Shown: in pieces, positions 10,883 through 22,748 of the stretch
Position numbering within the stretch: the stretch's first letter is position 1
How the letters are laid out: each line of letters opens with the position of its first letter
Assembly (NCBI RefSeq): GCF_000006405.1
Contig: NW_003212397.1
Coordinates: 99,031 to 163,030 of the forward strand
Direction: 5' to 3'
Source of the DNA: Perkinsus marinus ATCC 50983
Lineage: Eukaryota; Perkinsozoa; Perkinsida; Perkinsidae
DNA: 64,000 bases
Translations under genes and position numbers: made by a program
Notes under the pieces: model-generated
Database searches by the model: none
Told to the model about the DNA's origin: nothing
The model's input: the letters and a program-made list of their open reading frames with translations, nothing else

Positions 10883-12635
10883 TCCAAACCGTGGTGCTAT
10901 AGCGGGTATGTAAACTGAACACTGATGGAACAATTTGTTCTCACGAGTGCTACCTGGGATGAAGGTTGGTTATTCGGCATGATTAAGTGTATCATGTTAT
11001 CTGGTAATATATTCTTCCCGGAGAAAGTGAGTCGTATTGATTTGAAGTTGCCAATGACACCATTGGCTTATACCATACTCTCTAATGAGAGTACGGATAT
11101 CCTCCGCCAGAACGGCTCCCCAACCGAAGAGACCGCGGTCAGCGGGCGGAGTCAACAGCTGACCCTTCATTGATATGCATTCGGGTTTCGGATCCACCCT
11201 ATGGGTGCGGCTCAGCGAAGAGCATCCCTATATGGCGCGAGGGAGGGTCATCAGCACGTAATGTGGAGGAAGTGTGGTATCTGCACGCGTGCCGCCGTTT
11301 CATATCGAGAATAGGTTCGCAAATCTTCAAGCTTGGCATTTAGCACCCTTTGCGAACCAATAGAATGATGGAGTATTCATTGCTTTAGATGCAGACTGCA
11401 TCATGCAGTGTGTCATTGGACAACAGACATTCAACAATAGTCTATTAGAGTGTTCAGGGTGAGCCAGCGGGCGATTCAAGTTTAATTATGTTATGAATAC
11501 ACTTTAGAGTCCGTAGTGTAGACCATCCCGTTGAGCTCAAGACTAATTGTATAATATCAAGTTCATAGGTTGGATCGAATTGGCCATGCATCATCTTCGT
11601 GACTCTATTCCCTGTGGTGGCCTAACCATGATAGAGAAGTGCAGAGGTTGAACTTCACCACATAATATACCATTTCCCGATGAATCAACAGATATACTCA
11701 TTCAGGAAACCATCATTTGGCACTGCAAGCTACATCTACATTTGTAAAAGCAGCGAGTGCCCCGTAGCCGATCATCGAGGTTGCTTTGGTGATTGTCGAT
11801 TCTCTCTATCATAGCCCGTGACTCAGAGAGGTTATTGTCCATACAGAGCCTCCAGTTCTCCACTCCAACCCCCGACAACGACAACTCAAAGCATTGTTGC
11901 CTGACAAATGGAAATAGTAACAGTAGGGACTATACAAGTCGTGCAGTGATTCAATGCCGACTGCCGGTTGCTGGTGTAATGAAAATCATCCCATGCTTGA
12001 CCAGTTACCTAAACAGCGAGTGTCCCTATGACTCACCAAGTATTGGAGCCTCTCAATGAACACACGAGTTCGACAAGATACGGTATTCATTCTGTCGTTT
12101 TACGTACTAAAACCGAAGACTGTAATGAAAACCAGTGCATCCCTTAGCATCAATACAATGCGCCGAATTTAACCGAAGCGTGGTATGCGGATCAATATAG
12201 AAAGCCCCATCTCCTCACTACGGATGTGATGAAGATTTTGCATTCAGAGCCAGAGTTTTACCAAAGCGCATGGGGGCATTATAAAACATGAGCAGTGCCG
12301 GCGCATCCCAAGACAACCGAGCAAGAAACACTAATCGCAGTCCCAGTGGGAACAACGTCAACTAGCAGCTCGAATTTCAAGAACCACATGAGCGGCATCG
12401 TCCTCTGAAAAGGATGATGAATGTGCACATTGCCATCGAGACACGGTGGGCCAATCAAATCTCACCTACTGCCGTTATCCCACCTCTCGCGTTTCCTCCT
12501 AGTACGACTATTGAAATGATATCACTACGTGCACGCTCCTCTGAAGCCATGTTGTTTAGTCGGATAGAAACAGTTGTAGGCTCGAGTGTAGCCTACAACC
12601 TAGAGGTATCATTCGGCCCCCTCGGTCCAATGAGC
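10883..12635. other. no recognisable gene
   Basis: Two inverted structures only: an exact W-n-W'-m-W hairpin at 11388-11408 (W ATGCAG, inverted CTGCAT, G11388 pairing with C11402) and a 10-bp-arm hairpin at 12573-12599 (GTTGTAGGCT / AGCCTACAAC, 7-nt loop). Plus-strand frames lack motifs. Confidence 0.5.
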
Positions 12636-12850
12636 TCACTGCTGTTCAAGCTCAGAGTACCCTAGCATTCGTAAACTAACGTATGTGTGGGCAAGTTGTA
12701 CTACTCCGTCAAAGCAGGTGAGCAATGGTAGAAAGTCCTCAAGGACAATTGATATATCCTTGAAAATGTCAGCGGCCTTCTCACGCATATCTCGCCGGGC
12801 ATAGATCGGGTTGTTGCCCAGCTGGCTCATTGAAGTTCGATTACCTTGGT
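12636..12850 (-). CDS. unidentified C-terminal exon
   Basis: The minus-strand frame reads IYARRDMREKAADIFKDI and then a hydrophobic LEDFLPLLTCFDGVVQLAHTY segment to a stop at 12636. Composition looks coding (amphipathic helices) and an acceptor-like TTCCAG lies just upstream, but no family is recognised and the rest of the gene was not found. Confidence 0.35.
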
Positions 12851-13389
12851 CGTTCACTGGAAGGGAGCTGCAAGTATGAATGGAGGAAGATGTGCTCTTC
12901 GAAATCTATGTCCATCGCTCTCGGTATCACTGAGAGTATACGGCTGTTCAAGGCATACACTTCACTCCTGCGTCCAATAAACAATAGTATTCATCTTAGG
13001 GCAACGTATCGCCTTATCTACAGCACTATGTTTTCTCCGAGATGTGTGAGTTCTGCTCGATAACAGTCTACGATAAGAGAACGGTCGGTTCGGTCGTATT
13101 CTTATCGTGCCGAAGCCATAGCGGCCGATAAGGAGAACTCTACCAAAAAAATCATACAACTGAGCACTGCTGACCCGACTTGCAGTAGTATCAAGCCACG
13201 TAGTAATCAGTGATACTTCTCATTATCCCCGACTACTTAGTGATACATAGCGTCATCTTTTTTAGTGTCATTAATAGTGATAACTTATCGCCACTAGTGA
13301 ATAACTTCCCCACTGCCACCAGGGCTCAACGAAATCCCGACCAATCAAGAACTTTTGGTACAAAGAGCAATGATAAACGGGCATTTGGA

Positions 13390-14915
13390 TCAAACCAATA
13401 CAGGGCCTTTCAATGGCAACGGCTTGAAATGGCCTTTTTCAATCAGCTCGCGCTCGGCCGCAATGGGAGAATCTCTTCCTGGGCTGGTCCAGTATGCGAC
13501 AACACAAGCCATGATTCCGAGTGCCATGGATGTCGCCGATAAGCTGAAGGGACCCGGCTGTGCTTGGGGACTGACAAAGATGACAACACTGAGACAACTA
13601 TCAATTCAATACTGATTCACTGTGTGTTATCTCAGGAAGATCAATCGAGGCTTACTTGAAAACGTTCTTCCCGAGAACCATAGTGAGCGCGTAAGTGAGT
13701 GCAGTCGATCCAGCCTGGGTGACGTTCTTTGTTGTAGACGACAAGCGCTTCGTTATGTAAGCTACCAGCCAACCCGAAAGTACATAAATTGCTACCACTA
13801 CTAATGTGCCTGAAACACAGTGATTACTCAGAAGAACGTATACACGGTGAATTGGTTCTCGAAGCCGTACGTTGGTCCCAGTGAATGAGAGCGTTCCAAG
13901 ATGTACCCTCGAGCCCCTGGTTGAGCCAGTGGGTAGTGAAAGCAACAAAGCCGATCATAACGCTACAGGACTTCATATGAACCACTTGAATCGGCAGAGG
14001 ATCTCCCGTGGTCTTCAATAATTTCTCCGACAAAATACTCCCGGAGCCTGAGCAATGCAAATCTTCAACGGAGGGTCGAACAAGGCAATGCAATCCCGGA
14101 ACGAACAAAAGGCGTGTGTCACAACTCTGCTTACATGAGGACAAAACAAACACTATAGTGTACATAAGACCCACAGCAGACGTCGCCACGACGTCCGCTG
14201 TCTCCTGTCGGGACTTCGCAACGTAGAAGAGAATTGAGAATATGAAAACTCCAGTAACACAGAGGATCTGCCTCCTAGTGTATCTGGTGGGAATATCAGA
14301 GTAAACTGAGAGCACGTAGTAGTGCGTCTCACAATCTTCCGAGAAAACACCATGAGAAGAATGCTATCGTGGGAAGACAGACTTGCAACAGTAACTTGAA
14401 CGTGCCTAACCACACGAGCATTGTCATCCTCCTATAAGTAGCTCTGAACACCTACCAGGATCTAGATAACTAAGCGCCTTCAGCGCACAAGTTTGACTCG
14501 TCATGAACAACAACGCCACTGGTAGAAACCTGAAGGTGTCATAGCCTAGGACATTCACTTTGTTGTTGCCATCGTTCCCCATAAGCTTCGAAACAGCATA
14601 TCCCATCGCCAACGATACCACATCTTTCACGAAAAGTATGCTTATTTCGCTCGGTGTTTTCCCTGGGTCTTTGTTCGCCAAGGACCATGACACTATGAGG
14701 CCCTTGCTGAGGTCAACCAGAAGGTATATAAGTATAAGCCATAATTTGGCCGACCCGAGAGAGCCATATGTATAGTAGTACAAGGCCACGGCAGCAACGA
14801 TAGGCACCACTGGTGACTGCAGTACATAGGCGACGACTATACCCGCGAAGATCAGGAAAACCACCGTCGTACAAACCTGGAGCTTTCTTCGTACTGTCGG
14901 CTTCAGAGTCACCAT
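13390..14915 (-). CDS. SLC35-type nucleotide-sugar transporter (403 aa, 6 exons)
   Basis: Exons on the minus strand: 14915-14456, 14405-14333, 14283-14135, 14047-13871, 13809-13656 and 13588-13390. All junctions are GT-AG and the sum (1,212 nt) is in frame from ATG to TGA. The product is an approximately ten-segment membrane protein of the drug/metabolite transporter superfamily. SLC35A-like signatures: SYLDPGTFKLLLQ in place of the LD(A)TxQVxYQ motif, then a FLGRL segment, GSILSEKLLK and a C-terminal FSLSATSMALGIM helix. Such proteins exchange nucleotide sugars for nucleoside monophosphates in Golgi/ER membranes; the sugar cannot be read from sequence. An N-gap lies about 85 bp upstream. Confidence 0.85.
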
Positions 14916-14999
14916 TGAAAGATACGAGTTTCTGAATTGTTTCTATCTGCTTTTATCCAGTTGATAACGCCACAACTATGGAATTCCGGAAACACTATT

Positions 15000-15099
15000 N
15001 NNNNNNNNNNNNNNNNNNNNNNNNNNNNNNNNNNNNNNNNNNNNNNNNNNNNNNNNNNNNNNNNNNNNNNNNNNNNNNNNNNNNNNNNNNNNNNNNNNN
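15000..15099. other. assembly gap (100 N)
   Basis: Exactly 100 N, the conventional placeholder, so true size is unknown. Frames crossing it are not interpretable. Confidence 0.99.
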
Positions 15100-15312
15100 T
15101 CTGCTGTTCTATCGTACAGTGAACCTTAGCATAGGGAATCACTGGCTTGCCCATAAGGGTCCAGTCTTTGGTACCAACCAATAAGACAGAGCCAAACACT
15201 ATCTGAATACCAACAATATTCTCGTATCGACCTCCACGTGCGACTTCAGCGACCCGCTGACTATCTACTGATTAAAAGGCTCATATATCGCTACTGCATG
15301 GGAGAATTGATC

Positions 15313-16087
15313 TCAAAGAAATATGCAGCTCCAAGGGAACACATGCACGGTCTGCTGAAGCGATGACGCCGACGAGTTCCGACTGACCTGGTCGCCGGCC
15401 TGCTTCCTTTTGATCCGCTCAGTTTGGATTATGTCTCCAATGGTGGCCTTATGCTGCAGCCACTTGCCAGATAGGAATACCACAAAGGCGTTATCAAGGT
15501 CCAGCTTGATTCCAGGGGGAGGATCTTTCGGGGGTTCCGTACTGAAATCCACGTAATTCCGGAGTCTTCGTGTGCACTTTTTCGAAGATTCAGTGTGTTT
15601 GAATTTTTCGAGTCCAACATCGAGAAACGCCCTAGTCAGACTAGCATCAATGTATCTTGTTCCAAAAGGACTGAGTTGGGCTTGCATGAAAAGTAACATT
15701 AAGCAGTGCCCAGATTCATGATTCTCGAGGGCCCAGGATAAGACTAGCGTGTGAGGCCTCCGATCGCATCTATGGGCCCCTTTGAGCAAGGCCCCTAAGC
15801 GTGAACCCCCACGATACAGCAGCTGGAACATTGCCCATGCACTACATGAAAGGCATCCGATCGTGTTGGACAAATGCTGTAGTAACCTCCCGCTTAGGAT
15901 GCCTATTCGGAAAGGACTTCCATTTCCTCCTCATATTCATCCTATTGCGTCGAACATCTCCAACATAGTTCCACCGCAACTTCAAGTCCGCATAAGTGAC
16001 GATCTCATTCATGTTCTGATCTGTGTCCAACAGTGGGTGCTTCGGGACCTTGTGCGGGACTTTCATATTCTCCCCTGAGACGAACAA
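15313..16087 (-). CDS. unidentified protein gene, at least two exons
   Basis: Two long minus-strand frames abut. The upstream one begins with ATG at 16087 and is very basic (NRMNMRRKWKSFPNRHPKR). The second, from about 15850 to a stop at 15313, contains FGTRYIDASLTRAFLDVG, a basic CTRRLRNYVDF segment and LDNAFVVFLSGKWLQHKA. An acceptor-like ATGTAG lies at the boundary near 15845 and a GTCAGT donor near the end of the conserved-looking part. I recognise no domain. The basic N-terminus could suit a ribosomal or organellar protein, which is only a guess. A run of 12 C residues (16365-16376) lies upstream. Confidence 0.45.
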
Positions 16088-16663
16088 ACCACCACATTTC
16101 CTGTCAGCCCACCAGGTATTCCTCAGAGTAACAATGAGAAATATTATGAACTTATCCAGAAGTTAAAAGTCTTATTCCCATCAGCTTAGAAACCGCAGAT
16201 TTTGCAAGAAGAGGATATCCCAGTAGCAAGGACTCGTCCAGTTTTGAGAACTAACGTTCGGGCTTGACAACTATAGTGAAAACGTTCCTTATGTGATGAT
16301 GACACTCACATGAGAAACCGCGTGAATAAACTGTTCCTAACCATGTGAGCATCTTCAATGAATTCCCCCCCCCCCCGCAGCCCAGTAGTGGTTACCTCCT
16401 CTATGCTTGCCCACTTGGAACTCCAATTTATGCGCGTACGATGCGCGTCTACGATGCTTCACGTCTACCTTCACCAGCCGTTGTAAAAACCGGCGGAACA
16501 TATCCTCCTAGAACTAAGGAGGAAACCCCTTCAACTCACTAACACAAAATGAGCTTCGTTCGGTACGTGGATAGAAACCAACTAATATCACTAAAACTAG
16601 ATTGTGCAATAGGAGTCCTAAACGAGATCTCATTCTCCCACTGCTTACGAGCATTGCGGGCTC

Positions 16664-18865
16664 TCAATGACGACAAGGACTGTATGAGAGATCAAAAGTA
16701 CGGAACCGTACGAAACGATTTTCCTGAATTGAGTTGAAATACGTTCAATGCGAAAAAAATAACTCACCATTGAGGTTAGAGGCGTTTCCAAGTCCTTAAA
16801 GTCTTCAGTACCACGAACAGAAATATTGTAGATAAAATCCCGGCTGACAGGATGGTCCAAGTGAGCCATGGGATGAGAAACTCCGAGGAGATCCCAAACC
16901 TTACCGAGACGCCTAGAGAATAGCATAGCCGAAAACACGGCGAATTGAAGGGAACCTTACAGCTGGGGAGGAGCTTTTGTACGAGTATAGTTAATATAAG
17001 CACTCCTAGGGAAGTCCTCGATCTCAGCGACACGACGACGTAGCTCGACGAATGGGACAGAGTACGGTACGAAGTCCCTGGAGGAAAATGGCATACAACC
17101 AATACAGTTCATATGGCCGTCACCTTGTAGGAGGATAAGGCCAACCCTTGGCAGGTGGGGCGATCCAGAACTCACTAGAAATATTGTACTCGTGAAGAAA
17201 TCTCTTAGTCTCGTTGGTAAATAGCTGCCCAAGATCCACCTGTAACCACTCAATGCTGGCAATGTTGCTGCTATGCACCTAATAACGGGACATTCAATTT
17301 GATATGAAATTCCACCCTACCGTCACGTAGTCCCTTTGATAGCCTAGGAAATCAAAGTCATCACCAAACACGAACGAGTTGGGCTGCCCGCCCTCAGTGC
17401 GAAGATTCGAGAACATCGCCAACGCGGGGTAGTTGCGAATGCCGAGATACGGACATGCTGAAAGAAAGTGGAAACACGAGGACGGCGAAAGGCTCAAAGC
17501 TCACCAGCAAGGCAGCAGATAAAGATCCACGGGAGGCTCCCAAGGAGACTGCCTCTGGCGTACACTCTCTCAACTGGAATATCACTCTGGAGCGTAGGCC
17601 AGATCGTGACACAGAGGAAATACACACACGAGTAGAGACTCCATACAGCTGCAAACGCCCATAGGCCATACGGAGGGTACCTCATCATCGGATGCTACCC
17701 ACTCTTTCATGCGAGAGTCTACGAGCTTACTCGAAAGGCATCGCGCCGTTCAACTCGGGAGCCATGAACTGAGGCCAAACACCCACGATAGAAAAGAATA
17801 TCCCCAAAAAACTGCCCCAACGAAGCACTGGTTGTACATTCAACCAGTTGACAATCTTGTCAGCAACAAGAGCCGCTTGTTCTGGTAGGACCTAAGGAGG
17901 AGATCGATAGGGCCTATAGGAGCTCGAGATGACTTACGAAAGTGTACATGGGGGCCATAGCCATTGTGAAGGGATATACGCTCATAGGAGACAGGGGTTC
18001 AGCAAGAACACAGTGGAAGAGGGCACCCCAGAAACACACAAATCGGAACCACAAATAGTTACCTATGAGCCGATAAGACAAACACACAGTAGTGAAGGGC
18101 TCACCCTTAGCGGCGCCGAGGATAAGAGCGATGGGCAGGGCCATCTCGATGATTACAGCGACGTGAGGCATGAGATCCCAAGGGGCCCAGGATGGGACCC
18201 ACAACTTGAACACAGGGAGGCCGACAAAACCAGCGAACATGAGTATCTAAAAAAACAAGATAATGACGACTTGGCCGAGGTGTTATAAGGCTTACACAAC
18301 AGCTATACTCGTGGCTCGCCCAACCGTCGTTCATTTTATCGATTCCAGTGACGACGTAGAGAGCGATAACCGTGGCTCGCATGGCCCAGGTCGTCCTGTT
18401 AACCCATTCTGAACGATCTCTCTTGTACGTGAGGAATACCTTGAAGAGAATATCTTTACCCACAGCTCGACCAGGGGGCCTTACGCATAATCCGAGGGCA
18501 ATATCGATGAAAATGTGGTTACTGTAGTGACCAGTGAGGAATATAACGATGAAGCCAACCAAGAGAGAGCCCATCGTCACGTAACGACAGTGAGGTTTGA
18601 CCAAGGCTAGGAAGTCAACACTGCCAAGTGCGACAAGGGGAATCGCGTTCTCCACTGTGCGTGAGCCTGAACTAACGATATACTTATGTGTGATCGAGTG
18701 GTACTCACTTTTGAAGATAAAGAAAAGCTTGACACATTGGAGTAGCATAAGTTGCGACCAGAAGAAGGTGAAGACCGATATGGCATCCATTGTAGATTTA
18801 CAACCCTCGGACGCATTCTTCTTCACTAACTTGTCTCCCTCACTCTGTGATACCGCACGAGACAT
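16664..18865 (-). CDS. HTTM / vitamin-K-carboxylase-like membrane protein (609 aa, 9 exons)
   Basis: Exons: 18865-18296, 18246-17938, 17891-17731, 17680-17505, 17457-17321, 17278-17124, 17077-16961, 16912-16768, 16723-16664; 1,830 nt in frame, all introns 37-50 bp GT-AG. Several hydrophobic segments fill the first two thirds. HTTM/VKGC-family hallmarks are visible: GHYSNHIFIDIALG followed by YVVTGIDKMNDGW early, an FWGALFHCVLA segment, the FSNLRTEGGQPN motif, a late PYSVPFVELRRRV and a C-terminal RFRTFDLSYSPCRH. Family members carboxylate glutamate or have unknown substrates; catalytic identity here is not claimed. ATG 18865 is the first in frame. A 26-bp perfect hairpin lies 127 bp upstream. 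Confidence 0.82.
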
Positions 18866-18991
18866 TTATCAACCCAGCTGAGGGACAGTGGCCAATCCCT
18901 GCTCTGTTAACAACGGTATAGGAAAGACTCCATCACCACCCTAATGCGATGGTATATCGTAGTATACAAATTATATATATCGCCATTATGA

Positions 18992-19052
18992 AAAAGGTGT
19001 ATATGCACTATATATTATTTATAATATAATATATAGTGCATATACACCTTTT
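18992..19052. repeat. 26-bp perfect inverted repeat, 9-nt loop
   Basis: The left arm is 18992-19017 and the right arm 19027-19052, with no mismatch; the loop is TTTATAATA. The arms contain GGTGTATATGCACTATATA. It lies 127 bp upstream of the start codon at 18865. It could be a foldback transposon remnant or a cruciform-forming element in the promoter region. Confidence 0.95.
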
Positions 19053-19881
19053 ACATACATAACCTCATGTGTTCACTCGTATGCGAATCCCTTACTCCAA
19101 CGATGCGTCGGGAACTGTGTGGAATTGCCCTGGGGCCATTGGTCATACAGGCCCACGCGTGTTTTATATACACGCAATGATGTCTGCGAAAAAATCGTGT
19201 AAAACCTGACGGGAAAATTTCCCGAACATCCTAAATTCGCCACTTTTCCACTACGACTATCTTGTTTGAATTCTCCACCACGATGAAGTCGATTCCTTTT
19301 CAAAGCACAGTGTGCTCCAACGACACAGACCAGAGAGAACAACCGCACACACAACACGAACTGTTCGAAAACAAAGGGAAAACTACGAGAAATTTGGTAA
19401 ATTAGAAAACTACATACATTAGGGCGGAAAAATGAGAATCATTTTCCATGAGTTCTGTAAATAGAAGCTGAATCGGCGATGGAACTATGCGGTAGGCCGA
19501 ACATTCCTTGCTCCTGTCCCGATCGCACAAAAGGATATTGTTATTGCATTTCCCAACCTAACTCTTATCACAGTATTGAGGGAAAGTATCTCAACTCAGG
19601 CAAAAGGAGGAGGAGGACATATTCTCCCATTTTCTATTGATTCCTTCACCGCATTTTGTAGTAGCCACCGAGCTGCTGAGTCCTTCTTGTAGAGTAAAAA
19701 CGATGGACGTGCACTCTGAGAGTCCCAAGACCTATACAGGATGAATTGCCATACAATGTACTTTCACCCTAGTGAAAAACACTATGATAAACATACTGGC
19801 CGCGAATATCGCGTTTTCACCGAGTTTTACGCCACTTCACATGCAAAGGGTTAAACTCCAAGTTATTACGTGCCGTATAAC
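19053..19881. other. no confident gene; one copy of a ~55-bp repeat
   Basis: A minus-strand frame (19073-19357) has a hydrophobic N-terminus but no ATG and no splice context. At about 19801-19857 the sequence ATCGCGTTTTCACCGAGTTT... recurs at about 20229-20294, inside an intron of the adjacent gene. Confidence 0.45.
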
Positions 19882-20589
19882 TTACATGTGAGTTTTCTGA
19901 TCAGCCAATCTGATGGGCTTGAAATCTCCTATGACCGCCATAAACGCTATAGCCGCTCCGATGGCACTCTCCAGAATCACCTTAGGACGAATCGGCCGGT
20001 TTGAATGAAAAACCATTGAGAGCACTTACTGCGACCATGAATGCTGTTCCCATGGTATTCTCCTCAACTGCCGATGCGGGCATCTCCTGAAAGGCCGAGC
20101 ATATGTTACGATATACAGCATCCCGATGGCCTCCTCAATGAGCTTGAGACCAACCCAGCGGAGCAGTAGTCAGTGGAGGTTTACCCGTGACATGAAAAAT
20201 ACTAGTGAAAAATATATTCCACGACTACTGCATATCGCGAATGTCGCGTTTTTCACCGAGTTTTACGCCACTCACGTAAAACGGGTGAAACTCCATTATT
20301 TTAGTCAGATCAACCGTGCCATCCTGTTGGGTCTCATAAACGCTTCTCGAAATCATAAGAGCGAGGACAGAATAACAATAACGGAGAGCTCACAGTGATC
20401 AAGTCGCCAACTACCATTGCTACAAGCCTGCTAGTGCTCTTTATCCAATGGAAGAGCATGTGCCACGTCAGACGTTACCGTATTCAATTCTGCCACAGCA
20501 ATGTGCTCCACTTGAGCATTCATCCTATAGGCCGCATGAAACAACATAGCCAATCCCACTAGAAGCAATGACCGGTCCAACACACGCAT
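19882..20589 (-). CDS. EMC5/MMGT-like small ER membrane protein (tentative)
   Basis: Supported exons: 20589-20479, 20086-20030 and 19980-19882, each phase 0 with GT-AG borders, giving 88 residues. The N-terminus, MRVLDRSLLLVGLAMLFHAA, followed by YRMNAQVE, resembles the first helix of EMC5/MMGT1 with its conserved HAAY. The last exon carries a second helix (ESAIGAAIAFMAVIGDFKPI), matching the family's terminal helix plus FKPI-like tail. EMC5 is a core subunit of the ER membrane insertase complex. The large intron (20478-20087) contains another open segment, GLKLIEEAIGML, that may be an additional exon, so the model may be incomplete. Confidence 0.45.
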
Positions 20590-20719
20590 CGGTGGGGAAA
20601 GGGATAATGCAAAACAAACTACTCAAGATGGCCGTATTCGCCGAGACAGAGTTCTATCAACACGATTCACCAATGGTCGTGTGGAAACTATGAAAAATGA
20701 GTTATTCTATTATATCAAT

Positions 20720-21074
20720 CCGCACGTACTGCAACGAGGCCTCGAACACCTCCAATGACTCCTCGATCGAACTGCACAAAGACCACATCACTATTGACAC
20801 CAACATCGTTAGGCTGAGAATTTCAATGATCGTTCGTTTGCCGAGAAATTCACTGCCGCATACCGCAAACCGTTAACACCAGCACGGAAGCTCTCGAATC
20901 AATATACATCTACGACTACAATGACAAGCCCCACCCCTACTACCAAATCAGCTGTAGTCCCATAAAACGTCCCATAAGCACACACAGCGTCCTCCCCATG
21001 GACCGATACATGCCTGGGAATTTTCTCCTTGAAAGTGGCATACCGTAACTTCGTGAACTCCTTCCACTCTAAGG
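20720..21074 (-). CDS. unidentified gene, several short exons
   Basis: After an acceptor near 21075 the minus strand reads KEFTKLRYATFKEKIPRHV and on through VHGEDAVCAYGTFYGTTADL to about 20950. Further open segments (AGVNGLRYAAVNFSANERS, then DVVFVQFDRGVIGGVRGLV) follow to about 20720 but exon borders are ambiguous. I do not recognise the family. The segments are coherent protein, so a gene is likely; both ends are uncertain. Confidence 0.35.
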
Positions 21075-21228
21075 TAAGATACTCATTACTCGATTCAGAT
21101 CAGTACAACTTCTATAGTAAGCTAGGTTATAGAATACCATAGTCATACAAAACTATGCCGTCCTGGAGGGGGGTCTTATAAAATCGAAGCACCAGCGAGC
21201 ACTAACATTTCTTTTCAGCACTGTCCGA

Positions 21229-22748
21229 TCACACCAACAGAAGTCGAAAAACTCTCTGAAGATTCCTTTTCTCTGTAGATCTCATTTGAAATCTATGATG
21301 GAAAAGCCCGTCAAGTGAAGTGCCATGATCATCACCAGCAGTTGTCCGTTCAGAATCCAGAAATTTGATATTGTTTTTTCCAAAAACTGTCTCTAATTCA
21401 GCACGGTACTCCTCGACCGTACACAGAGCCGGACATGCCACTATATCTCGCAGAGCTTCCCGATCTGACAAAATAGAAGAAGTCATGAGTCAACACAACA
21501 ACAAGGGTTATTGCGGAGCGAACGAAGTAATATCGGAGCTATATACTACAACTCGAGTAAGTGTGCGTGCGTGCGTACGAAATATTTCTCCACGACTAGA
21601 GTTTGAACATGACGCAAGCACCAATCGAGAGCTAAACGAATGGCTACACCCAGCAAAGTATAAAGATCTCCATTTGGTACCTCCCGGAAACAATTTTTTG
21701 CGTGAAAATTACCCGAGCCTGGGATTCGAACCGGAGACCTATGTCGCGCTACAGGGTTGAACACAACAGGCGGTCTAATCCCGTCAAGAATCAGCTAAAC
21801 ACGTAGCGAGCGCCGCCACTTCATCGAGAAGGTCTAGTGGGACTTACCTTCCTTCTGTACCGTATTGGAGTGAATTAAGACCAGATCTTCAAAATACAAG
21901 TCACAGCTTGCTTGTGGAGATGCCTATGTGAACATAACGTCACCACCACATTGCAACACCCAAAAGCCTACGGGCCGGAGGATTTCCTTCACCCTTTCAA
22001 AAAGCTTTCTTTTATCGTCCATATGACACTGAGAAAAACCAGCTGTTCTCAACCATGCTGAGTCTATTACAAAACATAGAAGGCTGATAGCAAAGTCGAA
22101 TGGCCCTCCTAAAGAGGCCTGAGTCGCGTTAAAAATATCAGCGGTGATGTATTTCGCTTTGCTCCCTTCGCAGTAACCTGAAGACAGCGTCACAGAGCAC
22201 ACCTCGAGCTCATATACATGAATTAACCATGCTTTAAATCTTTCAGTGATTATTTATAGAAACGGGTCGTCGTCAAGCAAGGATCACAGTGAATAACACT
22301 AGCACTTTTTCCCCTACTACTGGAGCATTCCTTGCTATCTATCTCTTCAGCGAGACGAGCAAAGCTGTCGAATATGTCCATACTGATACCTTCCACATAG
22401 GGTAAGTTACTTGTCATGTACCTTACCGTACTGCCAAGCCCACCACCTATGTCCAACACCTACAATACCAAATGAGGATGCTCATACAATCATCGTTTAT
22501 GCGACGATCGGTCTGAGTCTAGTTACGCTGACATTGTTCACGTCGTGAACTTCACGACCAGCCTTCCAAAGGCTGGGGTACTCTCCCATCCTCATTACCT
22601 TAACAGGTCTATCCCTAGAAGGGTTCATATGCAAAGCCACTATAGCATTTGCTACAGCGGTGTGCCCCAGGTAGTGCTGACTCGTGAGCCCTTCTTCATC
22701 AGCACATAGAATCTGAAAAAGCAACTTATCGCATCGACAGACTATCAA
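21229..22748 (-). CDS. SAM-dependent methyltransferase (class I fold), multi-exon
   Basis: Four minus-strand exons can be seen. The first, at about 22718-22529, carries LTSQHYLGHTAVANAIVAL and is spliced in phase 0 to the second (22459 leftwards), which opens with VLDIGGGLGSTVRYMTSN, a clear SAM-binding motif I. A third (about 22175-21990) contains YITADIFNATQ and GGPFDFAISLLCFVID, suiting motifs II-IV. A last exon runs to a stop at 21229. The order fits small-molecule methyltransferases (phosphoethanolamine/sterol type); the substrate is not readable. The intron before the last exon contains a SINE-like insertion, and a W-n-W'-m-W hairpin sits in the first exon. The start codon was not resolved. 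Confidence 0.65.
21490..21765 (-). mobile_element. possible tRNA-derived SINE in an intron
   Basis: On the minus strand 21765-21700 reads CTCCGGTTCGAATCCCAGG, matching a pol III B box (GGTTCGAANCC), preceded by GCGCGACATAGG like an anticodon arm. No matching 5' acceptor stem is present, so it is not a tRNA. About 250 bp of unrelated sequence follow, ending in a GTGTGCGTGCGTGCG-like simple repeat. Confidence 0.4.
22536..22556. repeat. 21-bp W-n-W'-m-W hairpin inside a coding exon
   Basis: W is TTCACG (22537-22542), inverted copy CGTGAA (22544-22549), W again (22551-22556). G22536 pairs with spacer C22550. It lies at the 3' edge of the first visible methyltransferase exon, next to its splice donor. 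Confidence 0.88.

Noticed and set aside
14937-15199. Frames crossing the N gap
   Set aside because: They consist mainly of unknown residues; the same holds for frames across 31663-31762 and 48417-48516.
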